Of a DNA stretch of 64,000 bases, positions 17,148-26,323 are shown in pieces (the stretch's first letter is position 1; each line of letters starts with the position of its first letter). The notes under the pieces were generated by a model. That model did no database searches. It saw only the letters and a program-made list of their open reading frames with translations, and was not told the DNA's origin. The translations under genes were made by a program, and so were the position numbers. The stretch comes from DATLLN01 sp963797175. Lineage in GTDB: Bacteria > Actinomycetota > Thermoleophilia > Gaiellales > JAICJC01. The stretch is from NCBI GenBank assembly GCA_963797175.1, contig CAWCOL010000008.1:313376-377375 (forward strand), in the 5' to 3' direction.

Positions 17148-18484
17148 GCTTCACCTCGCTCACCGATCGCGACCTGGCCACGATGCTGGAGACGATCGGC
17201 GTCGGCTCGATGGCCGAGCTGTTCGCGGACATCCCCGAGTCGCTCCGCCTCGACCGGCCGCTCGACGTCGGCCCGGCGCTGACCGAGTCCGAGCTGATGG
17301 CTCACCTGACCGAACTGGCGGCCCGCAACGTGGACACCGGGCGTGAGCTCTCCTTCCTCGGCGCCGGGATCTACGACCACTACGTGCCGGCCGTGGTCGA
17401 GATGATGATGCAGCGCGGCGAGCTACTGACGGCGTACACGCCGTACCAGCCCGAGATGAGCCAGGGCGTGCTCCAGGCGATCTTCGAGTACCAGACGGCG
17501 ATCTGCGAGCTGACCGGCATGGAGGTGTCGAACGCCTCCTGCTACGACGGCATGACCGCGGCGGCCGATGCCTGCTACGTCGCCAAGCTGGCGACGCGGC
17601 GCGACCGCGTGGTGGTCTGCGAGACCCTCAACCCGCAGGCGCGGGCCGTGGTGCGGACGTTCGCGCCCGGGTTCGGCCTGGAGGTGGTCGAGGTGCCGCA
17701 CCGCGACGGCCGCACCGATCCCGAGGAGCTGCGCGCCGCCGCCGAGGGCGCGGCCTGCGTCCTGTTCGCCCAGCCCAACTTCCTGGGCGTGCTGGAGGAC
17801 GCGCCGGCGCTGGCCGCGGCGGCGAAGGACGCCGGCGCCCTGGCCATCGCCCACGTCGACCTGATGTCGCTGGGCGTGCTGGAGGCGCCCGGCGTGTACG
17901 GCTGCGACCTGACCATCGGCGAGGGCCAGAGCGTCGGCAACTTCGTCTCCTACGGCGGGCCTCACTACGGCTTCCTGGCCGCGCGGATGGACTACGCGCG
18001 CCAGCTTCCCGGCAGGATCGTGGGCGAGACGGTTGACCGCAACGGCGAGCGGGCCTACGTGCTGACGCTGCAGACGCGCGAGCAGCACATCCGCCGCGAG
18101 AAGGCGACGTCGAACATCACCTCCAACCAGACGCTGCTGGCGCTGGGCGGGCTGGTCACGCTCTCGTGGCTGGGCCCGCACGGGCTGCGCGAGGCCGGCC
18201 AGCGCTCGATGGCGCTGGCAGAGCACGCCCGGGCGAGCCTGGGCCTGCCGCTCGCGTTCGAGCAGCCGACGTTCCGCGAGTTCTGCGTGCGCACCGGGCG
18301 GCCCGCAGCGGAGGTGATCCGCATGTGCAAGGCGCGCGGCGTCCATCCGGGCTACGCGATCGGCCGCGACTACCAGGGGCTCGACGACGCCCTGATGCTG
18401 GCGTTCACCGAGAAGCGGACGCCGGCCGACGTCGAGCGGCTGGCCGAGGTGCTGGCCGACGTGCTGGAGGGAGCGGCGGTATGA
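17144..18484 (+). CDS. gcvPA: Glycine dehydrogenase (decarboxylating) subunit 1
   Basis: A 446-residue N-terminal-type half of P protein, with FLGAGIYDHYVPAVV, TAYTPYQPEMSQGVLQAIFEYQ, NASCYDGMTA and VSYGGPHYGF. It pairs with GcvPB to decarboxylate glycine. The two-subunit P protein is usual in Bacillus, Thermotoga and some deep actinobacteria, while most actinobacteria carry one fused GcvP. GTG 17144 overlaps gcvH, and the end overlaps gcvPB by four bases. Confidence 0.96.
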   Translation: MSFTSLTDRDLATMLETIGVGSMAELFADIPESLRLDRPLDVGPALTESELMAHLTELAARNVDTGRELSFLGAGIYDHYVPAVVEMMMQRGELLTAYTPYQPEMSQGVLQAIFEYQTAICELTGMEVSNASCYDGMTAAADACYVAKLATRRDRVVVCETLNPQARAVVRTFAPGFGLEVVEVPHRDGRTDPEELRAAAEGAACVLFAQPNFLGVLEDAPALAAAAKDAGALAIAHVDLMSLGVLEAPGVYGCDLTIGEGQSVGNFVSYGGPHYGFLAARMDYARQLPGRIVGETVDRNGERAYVLTLQTREQHIRREKATSNITSNQTLLALGGLVTLSWLGPHGLREAGQRSMALAEHARASLGLPLAFEQPTFREFCVRTGRPAAEVIRMCKARGVHPGYAIGRDYQGLDDALMLAFTEKRTPADVERLAEVLADVLEGAAV

Positions 18485-19926
18485 AGCTGATCTACGAGCG
18501 CTCGCAGGAGGGCCGCCGCGCGGGGACGGTGCCCGACCACGGCTTGCCCGTCCCAGATGTCCCGGAGGGCCTGGCCCGCTCGGCGCCGCCGCGCCTGCCG
18601 GAGCTGGCCGAGCCCGAGCTGGTGCGCCACTGGACGGCGCTGTCCGGGCGCAACTTCGGCATCGACACGGGCTTCTACCCGCTGGGCTCGTGCACGATGA
18701 AGTACAACCCGCGCGTCAACGAACGCGCCGTCGGGCTGCCCGGCTTCCGCGACCTCCACCCGTACCAGGAGGAGGAGGACAGCCAGGGCGCGCTCGAGCT
18801 GATGTGGCGGCTCCAGGAGATCCTGGCCGAGATCGTCGGCCTGGACGCGGTGACGCTGCAGCCGGCGGCGGGGTCGCAGGGCGAGCTGACCGGCCTGACG
18901 CTGATGCGCGCGTACTTCGCCGACCGCGGGGAGGACGAGCAGCGGCGCGAGATCGTCATCCCCGACACCGCGCACGGCACCAACCCCGCAAGCGTTGCCA
19001 TGGCGGGATATACGCTGGTCAAGGTCAAGGTTGATGAGCGGGGCAACATCGACGTCGACGACCTGCTGGCCAAGGTGGGGCCGCAGACGGCCGGCCTGAT
19101 GCTGACCAACCCGTCCACGCTGGGGCTGTTCGAGGAGAACATCACCCGGATCGCGGACATCTTCCACGACGCCGGCGCACTGCTCTACTACGACGGCGCG
19201 AACCTGAACGCGGTCTGCGGCATCAGCCGCCCGGGCGACATGGGGTTCGACATCCTGCACTTCAACCTGCACAAGACCTTCTCGCAGCCGCACGGCGGCG
19301 GCGGGCCGGGCGCCGGGTCGGTGGCGGTGCGCGACATCGTCGAGCCCTACCTGCCGGTGCCGGTGGTGGTGCGCGACGGCGACCGCTTCCGGCTCGACCA
19401 CGACCGGCCCAAGTCGATCGGCCGCGTTCGCGGGTTCGCCGGGCCGTTCGGCGTGTTCGTTCGCGCCTACGCGTTCATCCGCATGTGGGGGCCGGGGCTG
19501 CGGGAGATGTCCGAGACGGCCGTGCTCAACGCCAACTACCTGCTGGCGCGGCTGCGCGGCGCCTACGACGTGCCGTACGACCGGTACTGCATGCACGAGT
19601 TCGTGCTCTCGGCGCGCAACCTCAAGCGCGAGCACGGCGCCACCGCGCTGGACGTGGCGAAGCGGCTGATGGACCACGGCTTCCACCCGCCCACCGTGTA
19701 CTTCCCGCTGGTCGTCCCCGAGGCGCTGATGATCGAGCCGACCGAGACCGAGGCGCTGGAGACCCTGGACGAGTTCTGCGAGGCGATGCTGGCGATCGCG
19801 ACCGAGGCCGCCGAGGACGTCCAGTCGCTCAAGGACGCGCCGCACAGCCGGCCGGTGAGCAGGCCGGACGAGGCGCTGGCCGCCAAGCGCCTGCACGTCC
19901 GCCACACCTTCGAGCCGGCCGGGTAG
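18481..19926 (+). CDS. gcvPB: Glycine dehydrogenase (decarboxylating) subunit 2
   Basis: A 481-residue PLP-bearing half of P protein. It shows PLGSCTMKYNPRVNE, LHPYQEEED, QPAAGSQGELTGL, DTAHGTNPAS, NPSTLGLFEENI and the PLP lysine in HFNLHKTFSQPHGGGGPG (Lys265). It acts with GcvPA. Last gene of the gcv operon; the next gene follows after 26 bases. The lipoamide dehydrogenase (L protein) is not in the window. Confidence 0.97.
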   Translation: MKLIYERSQEGRRAGTVPDHGLPVPDVPEGLARSAPPRLPELAEPELVRHWTALSGRNFGIDTGFYPLGSCTMKYNPRVNERAVGLPGFRDLHPYQEEEDSQGALELMWRLQEILAEIVGLDAVTLQPAAGSQGELTGLTLMRAYFADRGEDEQRREIVIPDTAHGTNPASVAMAGYTLVKVKVDERGNIDVDDLLAKVGPQTAGLMLTNPSTLGLFEENITRIADIFHDAGALLYYDGANLNAVCGISRPGDMGFDILHFNLHKTFSQPHGGGGPGAGSVAVRDIVEPYLPVPVVVRDGDRFRLDHDRPKSIGRVRGFAGPFGVFVRAYAFIRMWGPGLREMSETAVLNANYLLARLRGAYDVPYDRYCMHEFVLSARNLKREHGATALDVAKRLMDHGFHPPTVYFPLVVPEALMIEPTETEALETLDEFCEAMLAIATEAAEDVQSLKDAPHSRPVSRPDEALAAKRLHVRHTFEPAG

Positions 19927-19952
19927 CGGCTCCGCCCGTCCCCGGTGTGCCG

Positions 19953-20672
19953 ATGATCGACGCGGTCGTGTTCGACTACGGAGACACGCTCTTCCGCTTC
20001 CGCTACGAGCAGCGGACGCACGAGCTGGCGGCCCAGGCCCTGCTGGATGCGCTGGCCGCGGACGGCGACGCGCAGGAGGTCGTGGAGGCCTTCTGGGTGC
20101 ACTTCGACGCCGCCGTGGCCGGCCGGGTCGAGCACGAGGAGCTCGACTACGAGGAGCTGATGGCCGCGGTGCTGACGGGCGCCGGCATCGCCATCGACCG
20201 CCCCGCCCTGCGCGACGCGCTGGCGGCCGAGCACGACGCCTGGCAGGACGCCCGCGAGCTGCACCCCGACGCGATCGGGCTGCTCGAGGCGCTGCGCGCC
20301 GAGGGCCTGCGCACCGGGATGGTCTCGAACGCCTTCGACCCGGCGGAGCTGATGCACGAGGACCTGCGCCGCCACGGCATCGACGGGCTGCTCGACACGG
20401 CCGTGTTCTCCTCGGAGATCGGCGTGCGCAAGCCGCACCCGCGTATCTACCTGACCGCCCTCGAGAGCCTCGGCTGCGAGCCCGGCCGCGCCCTCTTCGT
20501 CGGCGACCGCGTGCGGGAGGACGTCGAGGGGCCGGCGGCCCTGGGCATGGCGACCTGCCTGGCCACGTACTACCGCGAGGACGAGGGCGACCACTCGCTT
20601 GCCGACTTCCGTGCAAGCGAGCCGATGCACGTGCTCCAGGCCGCACGCTCGCTCCTCTACCCGGGAGGCTAG
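19953..20672 (+). CDS. HAD-superfamily hydrolase (phosphatase-like)
   Basis: A 239-residue HAD protein with a helical cap. Motif I is VVFDYGDTLF (nucleophile Asp8, general acid Asp11), motif II is in MVSNAFD, motif III Lys is in RKPHPRIY, and motif IV is FVGDRVREDVEG. It is probably a small-molecule phosphatase; the substrate cannot be read from sequence. ATG 19953 has an in-frame GTG two codons upstream. Its TAG stop forms part of the -10 box of the next gene. Confidence 0.85.
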   Translation: MIDAVVFDYGDTLFRFRYEQRTHELAAQALLDALAADGDAQEVVEAFWVHFDAAVAGRVEHEELDYEELMAAVLTGAGIAIDRPALRDALAAEHDAWQDARELHPDAIGLLEALRAEGLRTGMVSNAFDPAELMHEDLRRHGIDGLLDTAVFSSEIGVRKPHPRIYLTALESLGCEPGRALFVGDRVREDVEGPAALGMATCLATYYREDEGDHSLADFRASEPMHVLQAARSLLYPGG

Positions 20673-20681
20673 ACTCACCGT

Positions 20682-21086
20682 ATGGGTGGAATCCGGCAGC
20701 GGTTGCCTCTCGCGCCGTCTCGGGACATGGTCGAGTGCAGGCGCTGCGGCGTCGTCTGCCAGAAGGTGATCCACCCCCAGCGCTGCCTCGAGCAGATGTG
20801 CCCGTTCCTGTACGCGCACGAGCTGTTCGGCCGCCGCTACGTGGGCTGCATGCAGAAGGTCTTCGGCGCCGAGATCGACCTCGAGCTGCTGGAGCAGGCG
20901 CGCCGCCGCCGGGCCGGCTTCGGCGCGATCCGGGCGGTGCGCTCGCCGCTGCCGATCTGCGGCGCCGAGGTCGAGCGCGCCTACGAGCACCGCGAGGAGC
21001 CGCTGGGCTGCATCAACCCCGAGTTCCACGAGCCGCCCGAGGGCGCCGAGATCCGGATCCGGGTGAAGGACCGGCGCGAGGCCTGA
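20682..21086 (+). CDS. Conserved cysteine-rich hypothetical protein
   Basis: A 134-residue protein with eight Cys at positions 19, 22, 26, 35, 40, 56, 93 and 110, the first two as CxxC. The pattern suggests a metal or Fe-S site, probably bound by the N-terminal half, but no named family is recognised. There is no signal peptide or membrane segment. A -10-like TAGACT (20670-20675) overlaps the stop of the HAD gene and lies 6 bases before the ATG, supporting a leaderless message of its own. Confidence 0.7.
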   Translation: MGGIRQRLPLAPSRDMVECRRCGVVCQKVIHPQRCLEQMCPFLYAHELFGRRYVGCMQKVFGAEIDLELLEQARRRRAGFGAIRAVRSPLPICGAEVERAYEHREEPLGCINPEFHEPPEGAEIRIRVKDRREA

Positions 21087-21088
21087 GC

Positions 21089-21847
21089 GTGCGCCGGCTC
21101 CTGCTCCTCGGAGCCGTGGCGGTGGCCACGGCCCTGACCACCGGCATCCTGCTCCAGACGGCTCGCTCCGCGGCGCCGGCCGCGGCCGTTGGACCGCCTC
21201 CACCGCTTGCTTCGACGGTCGCCGATCCGGCCGCGCGGCCCCAGCCGCACTGGACGCTGCCCGCTCCGCCGCCCGGTCCGCGCTTCCTGATCGGCCGCGT
21301 TCGCGGCAGCCTCCGCACCGCCGCCGGCACCGTCCCCGGCCGGACGCCGCTGGGCTCGCTGACGGTGCTCCTGATCCTCCACCACCACGGCCACACGGGC
21401 TGGGCGCTGGTGCCCGGCAGCGTCCGGCCGCGCGTCGAGCGGGTCGACCTGCGCAACCTCGTCCTGCGCTGGACGCGGGTCGCGATCCGCATCGACCTGG
21501 CCGACCTGACGATGACGCTGCGCGACGGCACGCAGGTGCTGGCCAGCTGGCCGGTCGCCGCGGGCCGCCCGCAGAGCCCGACCCCGACGGGCACGTTCAG
21601 CGTCACCGATCGCGTCGCCTTCACCCAGGGCGGGCCGTACGGCGACTTCGCGCTCGGCCTCTCGGCCCGGCAGACGGTCGGCCTGCCGGACGGCTGGTCG
21701 GGCGGCGACCAGATCGCGATCCACGGCACCGACCACCCCTCGTCGATCGGCAGCTACGCCAGCCTCGGCTGCGTCCGCGTCGGCGAACAGGCGCTGCAGG
21801 TGCTGCGCCGCACCGTGCCGCTGGGCGCCCCCGTCACGATCGCCTGA
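21089..21847 (+). CDS. L,D-transpeptidase (YkuD domain), membrane-anchored or secreted
   Basis: A 252-residue protein with an N-terminal hydrophobic signal or anchor (residues 1-28, RRLLLLGAVAVATALTTG) and a Pro/Ala linker. The C-terminal YkuD domain has the catalytic signature HGTDHPSSIG...SLGCVRV, with the nucleophile Cys in LGCVRV. L,D-transpeptidases make 3-3 cross-links between mDAP residues or attach proteins to peptidoglycan outside the membrane. A close paralogue lies at 41912-42799. The GTG start lies 2 bases after the previous stop. Confidence 0.9.
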   Translation: MRRLLLLGAVAVATALTTGILLQTARSAAPAAAVGPPPPLASTVADPAARPQPHWTLPAPPPGPRFLIGRVRGSLRTAAGTVPGRTPLGSLTVLLILHHHGHTGWALVPGSVRPRVERVDLRNLVLRWTRVAIRIDLADLTMTLRDGTQVLASWPVAAGRPQSPTPTGTFSVTDRVAFTQGGPYGDFALGLSARQTVGLPDGWSGGDQIAIHGTDHPSSIGSYASLGCVRVGEQALQVLRRTVPLGAPVTIA

Positions 21848-21853
21848 CCGGGC

Positions 21854-23548
21854 TCAGCCGAACGTGAACGAGTAGAGCACGGTGCCGGCGGGGACGGCCA
21901 GGTCGAGCAGGTGCGGTCCCGCATCCGGCAGATGGGCGAGCTGGTAGAGGTCGTCGTCGGGCACGGCGACCGGTGCCAGCGCCCGTCCGTCCACGCGCAC
22001 GCCGATCGTCGAGCGGCCGCCGGCGGGCGGTGCGGCGACGAGGTAGATCCGCGGCGCCGTGTAGCGGAGCAGCAGGTGCGCGCCCGGCCCGGCGACGATG
22101 TCGTGGGAGCCGACCGTCCACGTGCCCGCCAGGGCGACGTGGTTCTGGGCGACGCTCGCCGGCGCCGCATAGGCGTGACTGCGGTTCCGCACCAGCTGCT
22201 GGCCGTACGCGGCGGCGCGGTACGTGCCCAGGTAGGTCTCCGGCGTCGCCACGCTGGACGCTGCCGTGACCGCCTGCCCGGGCTTCGACATCGGCGCCGA
22301 CGCGGGCTCGCCGAGCAGGGTGCGGACCGCGTCCTCCGTCCCGGCGTAGTCGCCCTCGCCGAAGTGCGCCTCGCGGACGTTGCCGTCGCGGTCGATCAGG
22401 TAGTCGGCCGGCCAGTACTGGTTGCCCCAGGCGTTCCATGTGCCGTAGCCGTCGTCCACGGCGACCGGGTAGCGGATGCCGTGCTCCGCGACGGCCCGCC
22501 GGACGTTCCCGACCACGTGCTCGAACGCGAACTCGGGCGTGTGCACGCCGACGATGACGAGCCCGTCGTGGGCGTAGCGGGCGTTCCACGCCTTCAGGTA
22601 GGGCAGCGTGCGGATGCAGTTGACGCAGGAGTACGTCCAGAAGTCGACCAGCACGACCTTGCCGCGGAGGCCGGTCAGCGTCAGCGGGCGGCCGCCCGGC
22701 GTGTTGATCCAGGCCGTGATGCCGGCGAAGTCGGGCGCGTGGCCGTAGTTGCGCAGCGACCCGGGCGTGGCGGCCGCGGCGACCGCGGCCTTCGCGGTCG
22801 CGCGCGACGCGGTCAGCGACCGCAGGTCGGACGCGATGCCGGACGAGCGCTCGATCCGCTGGAGGGCCGAAACGTACGACGGCGTGCCCGCGGCGAGCTG
22901 GGTCGGGATGTCGGTGGTGAAGAGCCACGCCGCCGCCAGCAGGACGACGCCCGACGCGCGGCGGAGCGTCGATCCGCCGCGGCGGACGCTGGCCAGCGGG
23001 GCGGCGGCCCGGTTGCCGGCGATGGCCAGGCCGAGCAGCGGGAGGGTCGCGCCCAGCGCGTACGCACAGGTGATCGCGACCAGCTCGGGTGAGATCCGCC
23101 GCTCGGCGCTGAGCGCCGTGATCGCGGCCAGGATCGGGCCGGCGCACGGCGTCCAGATCAGGGAGAGGCACGCGCCCAGGCCGACGCCCGACCAGAAGCC
23201 GTCGCCGTCCGGCAACCGCCGCCCCGCCGCCGCCGCCAGTGGCCGGGCCAGCCGGCCCAGCCACTCGCCGACCGCTGGGACGATCAGCGCGATCCCGACC
23301 AGGGCGAGCATCGCCACGGCCAGGTTGCGCAGCAGGTCCTGGGGAAGTCCGAGCGCGCGCAGCAGCCGCGACGCCAGTAGTGTGAAGAGGACGAAGGCGA
23401 CCGCCAGGCCGACGGCGACGCCCACCGGCCGCCGCCGCCCGCCGTTGGCCGACGCGGCGATCACCACCGGCAGCACCGGGAGCACGCAGGGGGAGAGGAA
23501 GGTGGCCACTCCGGCCACCACCGCGACGCCGATCAGGACGAGATCCAC
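21854..23548 (-). CDS. DipZ-like thiol-disulfide redox protein (CcdA + thioredoxin + C-terminal beta domain)
   Basis: A 564-residue fusion. The N-terminal CcdA/DsbD-type membrane domain covers about residues 1-215 and carries the paired-Cys segments LSPCVLPVLP and WTPCAGPI. An extracytoplasmic thioredoxin-like domain (about 270-415) has active site YSCVNC and WPADYLIDRDG. A C-terminal beta-rich domain of about 150 residues resembles the carbohydrate-binding-like end of mycobacterial DipZ. It should carry electrons from cytoplasmic thioredoxin to exported thiols. The start is GTG, with AGGAG six bases upstream. Convergent with the L,D-transpeptidase, with a 6-base gap. Confidence 0.9.
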   Translation of the reverse strand: MDLVLIGVAVVAGVATFLSPCVLPVLPVVIAASANGGRRRPVGVAVGLAVAFVLFTLLASRLLRALGLPQDLLRNLAVAMLALVGIALIVPAVGEWLGRLARPLAAAAGRRLPDGDGFWSGVGLGACLSLIWTPCAGPILAAITALSAERRISPELVAITCAYALGATLPLLGLAIAGNRAAAPLASVRRGGSTLRRASGVVLLAAAWLFTTDIPTQLAAGTPSYVSALQRIERSSGIASDLRSLTASRATAKAAVAAAATPGSLRNYGHAPDFAGITAWINTPGGRPLTLTGLRGKVVLVDFWTYSCVNCIRTLPYLKAWNARYAHDGLVIVGVHTPEFAFEHVVGNVRRAVAEHGIRYPVAVDDGYGTWNAWGNQYWPADYLIDRDGNVREAHFGEGDYAGTEDAVRTLLGEPASAPMSKPGQAVTAASSVATPETYLGTYRAAAYGQQLVRNRSHAYAAPASVAQNHVALAGTWTVGSHDIVAGPGAHLLLRYTAPRIYLVAAPPAGGRSTIGVRVDGRALAPVAVPDDDLYQLAHLPDAGPHLLDLAVPAGTVLYSFTFG

Positions 23549-23566
23549 AGCTGCTCCTGCATGGAA

Positions 23567-24010
23567 CTACTCGTCGGCGCCGCCGGGCGGTTTGCGGAGC
23601 CGTTTCGTCTGGCCCGCGATCCGCTTGCCCTCCAGGCGGCGCTGCTTGGCCGCGCGCGACGGCCGGGTCGCCCGCCGCGGCGGCGGCGGTGGGCGGAGGG
23701 CGTCGCGCATCGTCTCGGCGAAGCGGCGCACCGCCAGCTCGCGGTTACGCAGCTGGCTGCGCTCGTCCTGGGCGACGATGCGGAGCACCCCGTCGGCGTC
23801 CAGCCGCGAGCGGAGCCGCCGCCGCGCCAGAGCCCGCTCGTCCTCGGTCAGGCTGGGCGAGCCTGCCAGGTCGAACAGCAGCTCCACCCGCGTGCTGGAC
23901 GTGTTGACGTGCTGGCCGCCCGGGCCGCCGCTGCGCGAGAAGCGGAACGAGAGCTCGGCCAGCGGGATGCCGCGGGCCGCGCCTACCTCGACGACGCCAG
24001 CTTCGCCCAC
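23567..24010 (-). CDS. arfB: Alternative ribosome-rescue factor ArfB (peptidyl-tRNA hydrolase domain)
   Basis: A 147-residue RF-1-like domain protein. Seen: FSRSGGPGGQHVN with the catalytic GGQ (residues 31-33), a VELLFDL strand, and a strongly basic C-terminal tail (RAAKQRRLEGKRIAGQTKR) of the kind that sits in the empty mRNA channel of stalled ribosomes. It releases peptides from non-stop ribosomes. The only suitable start is GTG 24010, inside the 3' end of nfo (28-base overlap), so its translation is likely coupled to nfo. Confidence 0.92.
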   Translation of the reverse strand: MGEAGVVEVGAARGIPLAELSFRFSRSGGPGGQHVNTSSTRVELLFDLAGSPSLTEDERALARRRLRSRLDADGVLRIVAQDERSQLRNRELAVRRFAETMRDALRPPPPPRRATRPSRAAKQRRLEGKRIAGQTKRLRKPPGGADE

Positions 24011-24870
24011 CGCTTGACACCCGCCCGGTGCAGCCGCCGCAGCGTCTTCATGTCGCCCTCGTCGGGCCCGTGCCCGTCCGGCCCGGGCGTCTCCATCACC
24101 GCCGGCAGGTGCTGCAGCCGGGGGCTGCCGAGGATGGACGCCATGTTCCCGCCGATCGCGCCGTCGCCGACGTTCTCGTGACGGTCGCGATGCGAGTCGA
24201 ACGGCAGCTTGGAGTCGTTGACGTGCAGGCAGCGGAGCCGGTCGAGCCCGATCCGCTCGTCCAGCTCGTCCAGCACCCCGTCCACCGACTCGGGCGTGCG
24301 GATGTCGTAGCCGGAGGCGAACAGGTGGCACGTGTCAAGACACACGCCGACCCGCTGGGGCCGGCCGATCGCGTCCAGGATCTGCTCCAGCTCCTCGAAG
24401 CTGACACCGATCGTGCCGGCGTGCCCGGCCGCGTTCTCGAGCAGCAGCCACGGCGTCTGCTCGTGCGCGTCACGCTCGCCCAGCACGACGTCGAGGGCCG
24501 GCACGATCTGCTCCATCGCGGCGTCCAGCCCACGGCCCAGGTGGCTGCCGACGTGGAAGATGACGCCGTCGGCGCCGATGGCGTCGGCCGCCGCCATCGT
24601 CTGCGCGAGCGCCTGCACGGAGCGGGCGTAGGTCGTGTCGTCGGTGGCGCCGAGGTTGATCAGGTAGGTGGCGTGGCAGACCACCGAGCCCACGCCCGCC
24701 TCCTCGCGCCGCGCTCGGAACCGGGCGACCGCCTCCGGCTTGTGGTTCGTCGCCCGCCACATCCGCGGGCTCTGCGTGAACACCTGCACGGCGTCGCCCC
24801 CGATCTTCTCGATCCGGTCGATCGCGGTGTCGATGCCTCCGCTCGACGAGACGTGCGCCCCGAACAACAT
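23983..24870 (-). CDS. nfo: Endonuclease IV (AP endonuclease)
   Basis: A 295-residue TIM-barrel AP endonuclease. It starts MLFGAHVSSSGGI and shows CHATYLINLG, the LLENAAG signature with the metal-binding Glu, CLDTCHLFASGYD, HVNDSKLPF and HENVGDG, and METPG near the C-terminus. It cleaves DNA at abasic sites using a three-metal cluster. TAGACT on the minus strand (24882-24877) lies 6 bases before the ATG. It is divergent from gltX with only 24 bases between the two starts. Confidence 0.96.
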   Translation of the reverse strand: MLFGAHVSSSGGIDTAIDRIEKIGGDAVQVFTQSPRMWRATNHKPEAVARFRARREEAGVGSVVCHATYLINLGATDDTTYARSVQALAQTMAAADAIGADGVIFHVGSHLGRGLDAAMEQIVPALDVVLGERDAHEQTPWLLLENAAGHAGTIGVSFEELEQILDAIGRPQRVGVCLDTCHLFASGYDIRTPESVDGVLDELDERIGLDRLRCLHVNDSKLPFDSHRDRHENVGDGAIGGNMASILGSPRLQHLPAVMETPGPDGHGPDEGDMKTLRRLHRAGVKRWAKLASSR

Positions 24871-24876
24871 GGCTGG

Positions 24877-24886
24877 AGTCTAGGCT
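24877..24886. promoter_or_regulatory. Overlapping divergent -10 boxes for nfo and gltX
   Basis: The 10-base string AGTCTAGGCT reads TAGGCT on the plus strand (24881-24886, 8 bases before gltX) and TAGACT on the minus strand (24882-24877, 6 bases before nfo). The two -10 boxes overlap by two bases, so RNA polymerase could open only one at a time. Both messages would be leaderless. Confidence 0.55.
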
Positions 24887-24894
24887 CCGCCGAG

Positions 24895-26313
24895 ATGCGT
24901 CAGGTCAAGGTCCGCTTCCCCCCGAGCCCGACCGGGCTCCTGCACGTCGGCAGCGCCCGAACGGCGCTCTACAACTGGCTGCACGCCCACCACACGGGGG
25001 GCTCGCTGGTGCTGCGGTTCGAGGACACCGATCGCGCCCGATCCACCGACGAGGCGGTCGATCAGGCGCTGCGGGTGCTGGAGTGGCTGGGCATCGACTG
25101 GGACGAGGGCCCGTACCGCCAGAGCGAGCGGATGGAGCTCTACCGCGACACGGCCGGGCGGCTGCTCGCCTCCGGCGCCGCCTACCGCTGCTACTGCACG
25201 CCCGAGGAACTGGCCGCCGAGCGCTCGGCCGCCCAGGCCGCCGGCAAGCCGTGGATCTACTCGGGGCGGTGCCGCTCGCGCGCCGACAGGCCCGACCTGC
25301 CCTTCGCGGTGCGGCTGGCAATCGACCCCGCCGGCGAGACCGTGATCGAGGACGCCGTCCGCGGCACCGTCCGCTGGGACAACGCGCTGGTCGGCGACCA
25401 CGTGATCGTCCGCTCGGACGGCACGCCGACGTACCAGTTCGCGAACCCGCTGGACGACATCGAGATGGGGGTGACCGACGTCATCCGGGGCGAGGACCTG
25501 CTCTCGTCGACGCCACGGCAGCTCGCCCTCTACCGCGCGCTGGAGGCGCCCGAGCCGGCGCTGTTCGCCCACCTGCCGATGATCCTCGGCCCCGATCGCA
25601 AGAAGCTGTCGAAGCGCCACGGCGCGGTCTCGGTGGAGGAGTTCGCCGAGCGCGGCTACCTGGCCGAGACGATGCGCAACTACCTGGCCCTGCTGGGCTG
25701 GAGCTTCGACGACCACACGACGGTGATGACCACAGAGGAGCTGGTCGAGCGGTTCACGCTCGATCGCGTCAACAGCAGCCCGGCCGTGTTCGACCCCCAG
25801 AAGCTCGAGTGGCTGAACGGCGAGCACCTGCGGGCGTTGCCGCCGGAGGCGTACGCGGACGCGGTGCTCGGCCAGCTGCGGCGCCGCGGGTCGCCGATCG
25901 CGGGCGACGAGGAGCGCGTCCGCGTGGTGGCGCCGCTGGTGCAGGAGAAGCTGCGCGAGCTGGACGGGTTCGAGGCGTTCGCCGGGTTCCTGTTCGGCCC
26001 GGCCGAGCTCGATCCGGAGGCGTGGGCGCGCGTGGCCGGCGACCCCGATGCGCCGCGCGCGCTGGACGCCGCGCGTTCGCGGCTGGAGGGCGCCGACGGG
26101 TGGGACACCGAGGCGATCGAGGCGGCGCTGCGGGCGGCGTGCGACGACACCGGCATGAAGCCGCGCGTGCTGTTCACGCCGGTGCGCGTCGCCATCTCCG
26201 GGCGCACCGTTGCGCCCGGGCTGTTCGAGAGCCTGGCGGTGCTGGGGCGCGAGGAGTCGCTGGCACGGATCGACGCGGCGCGGAGGAATCTGGCCGCCGC
26301 CGGCCAACTCTGA
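24895..26313 (+). CDS. gltX: Glutamyl-tRNA synthetase
   Basis: A 472-residue class I synthetase. The HIGH box is HVGS (residues 17-20, in PSPTGLLHVGSARTAL) and the KMSKS box is KLSKR (residues 237-241). The Glu-specific FEDTD segment and the C-terminal anticodon-binding domain are present. The CYC segment in CYCTPEEL resembles the zinc-site region. It charges tRNA-Glu and, in bacteria lacking glutaminyl-tRNA synthetase, also tRNA-Gln. The cognate tRNA-Glu(CTC) is at 45336-45408. Confidence 0.97.
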   Translation: MRQVKVRFPPSPTGLLHVGSARTALYNWLHAHHTGGSLVLRFEDTDRARSTDEAVDQALRVLEWLGIDWDEGPYRQSERMELYRDTAGRLLASGAAYRCYCTPEELAAERSAAQAAGKPWIYSGRCRSRADRPDLPFAVRLAIDPAGETVIEDAVRGTVRWDNALVGDHVIVRSDGTPTYQFANPLDDIEMGVTDVIRGEDLLSSTPRQLALYRALEAPEPALFAHLPMILGPDRKKLSKRHGAVSVEEFAERGYLAETMRNYLALLGWSFDDHTTVMTTEELVERFTLDRVNSSPAVFDPQKLEWLNGEHLRALPPEAYADAVLGQLRRRGSPIAGDEERVRVVAPLVQEKLRELDGFEAFAGFLFGPAELDPEAWARVAGDPDAPRALDAARSRLEGADGWDTEAIEAALRAACDDTGMKPRVLFTPVRVAISGRTVAPGLFESLAVLGREESLARIDAARRNLAAAGQL

Positions 26314-26323
26314 CCAGAGGCAC

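Noticed and set aside
18370..20646. A long minus-strand frame across gcvPB and the HAD gene
   Set aside because: Same GC shadow effect; both plus-strand genes have clear family motifs.
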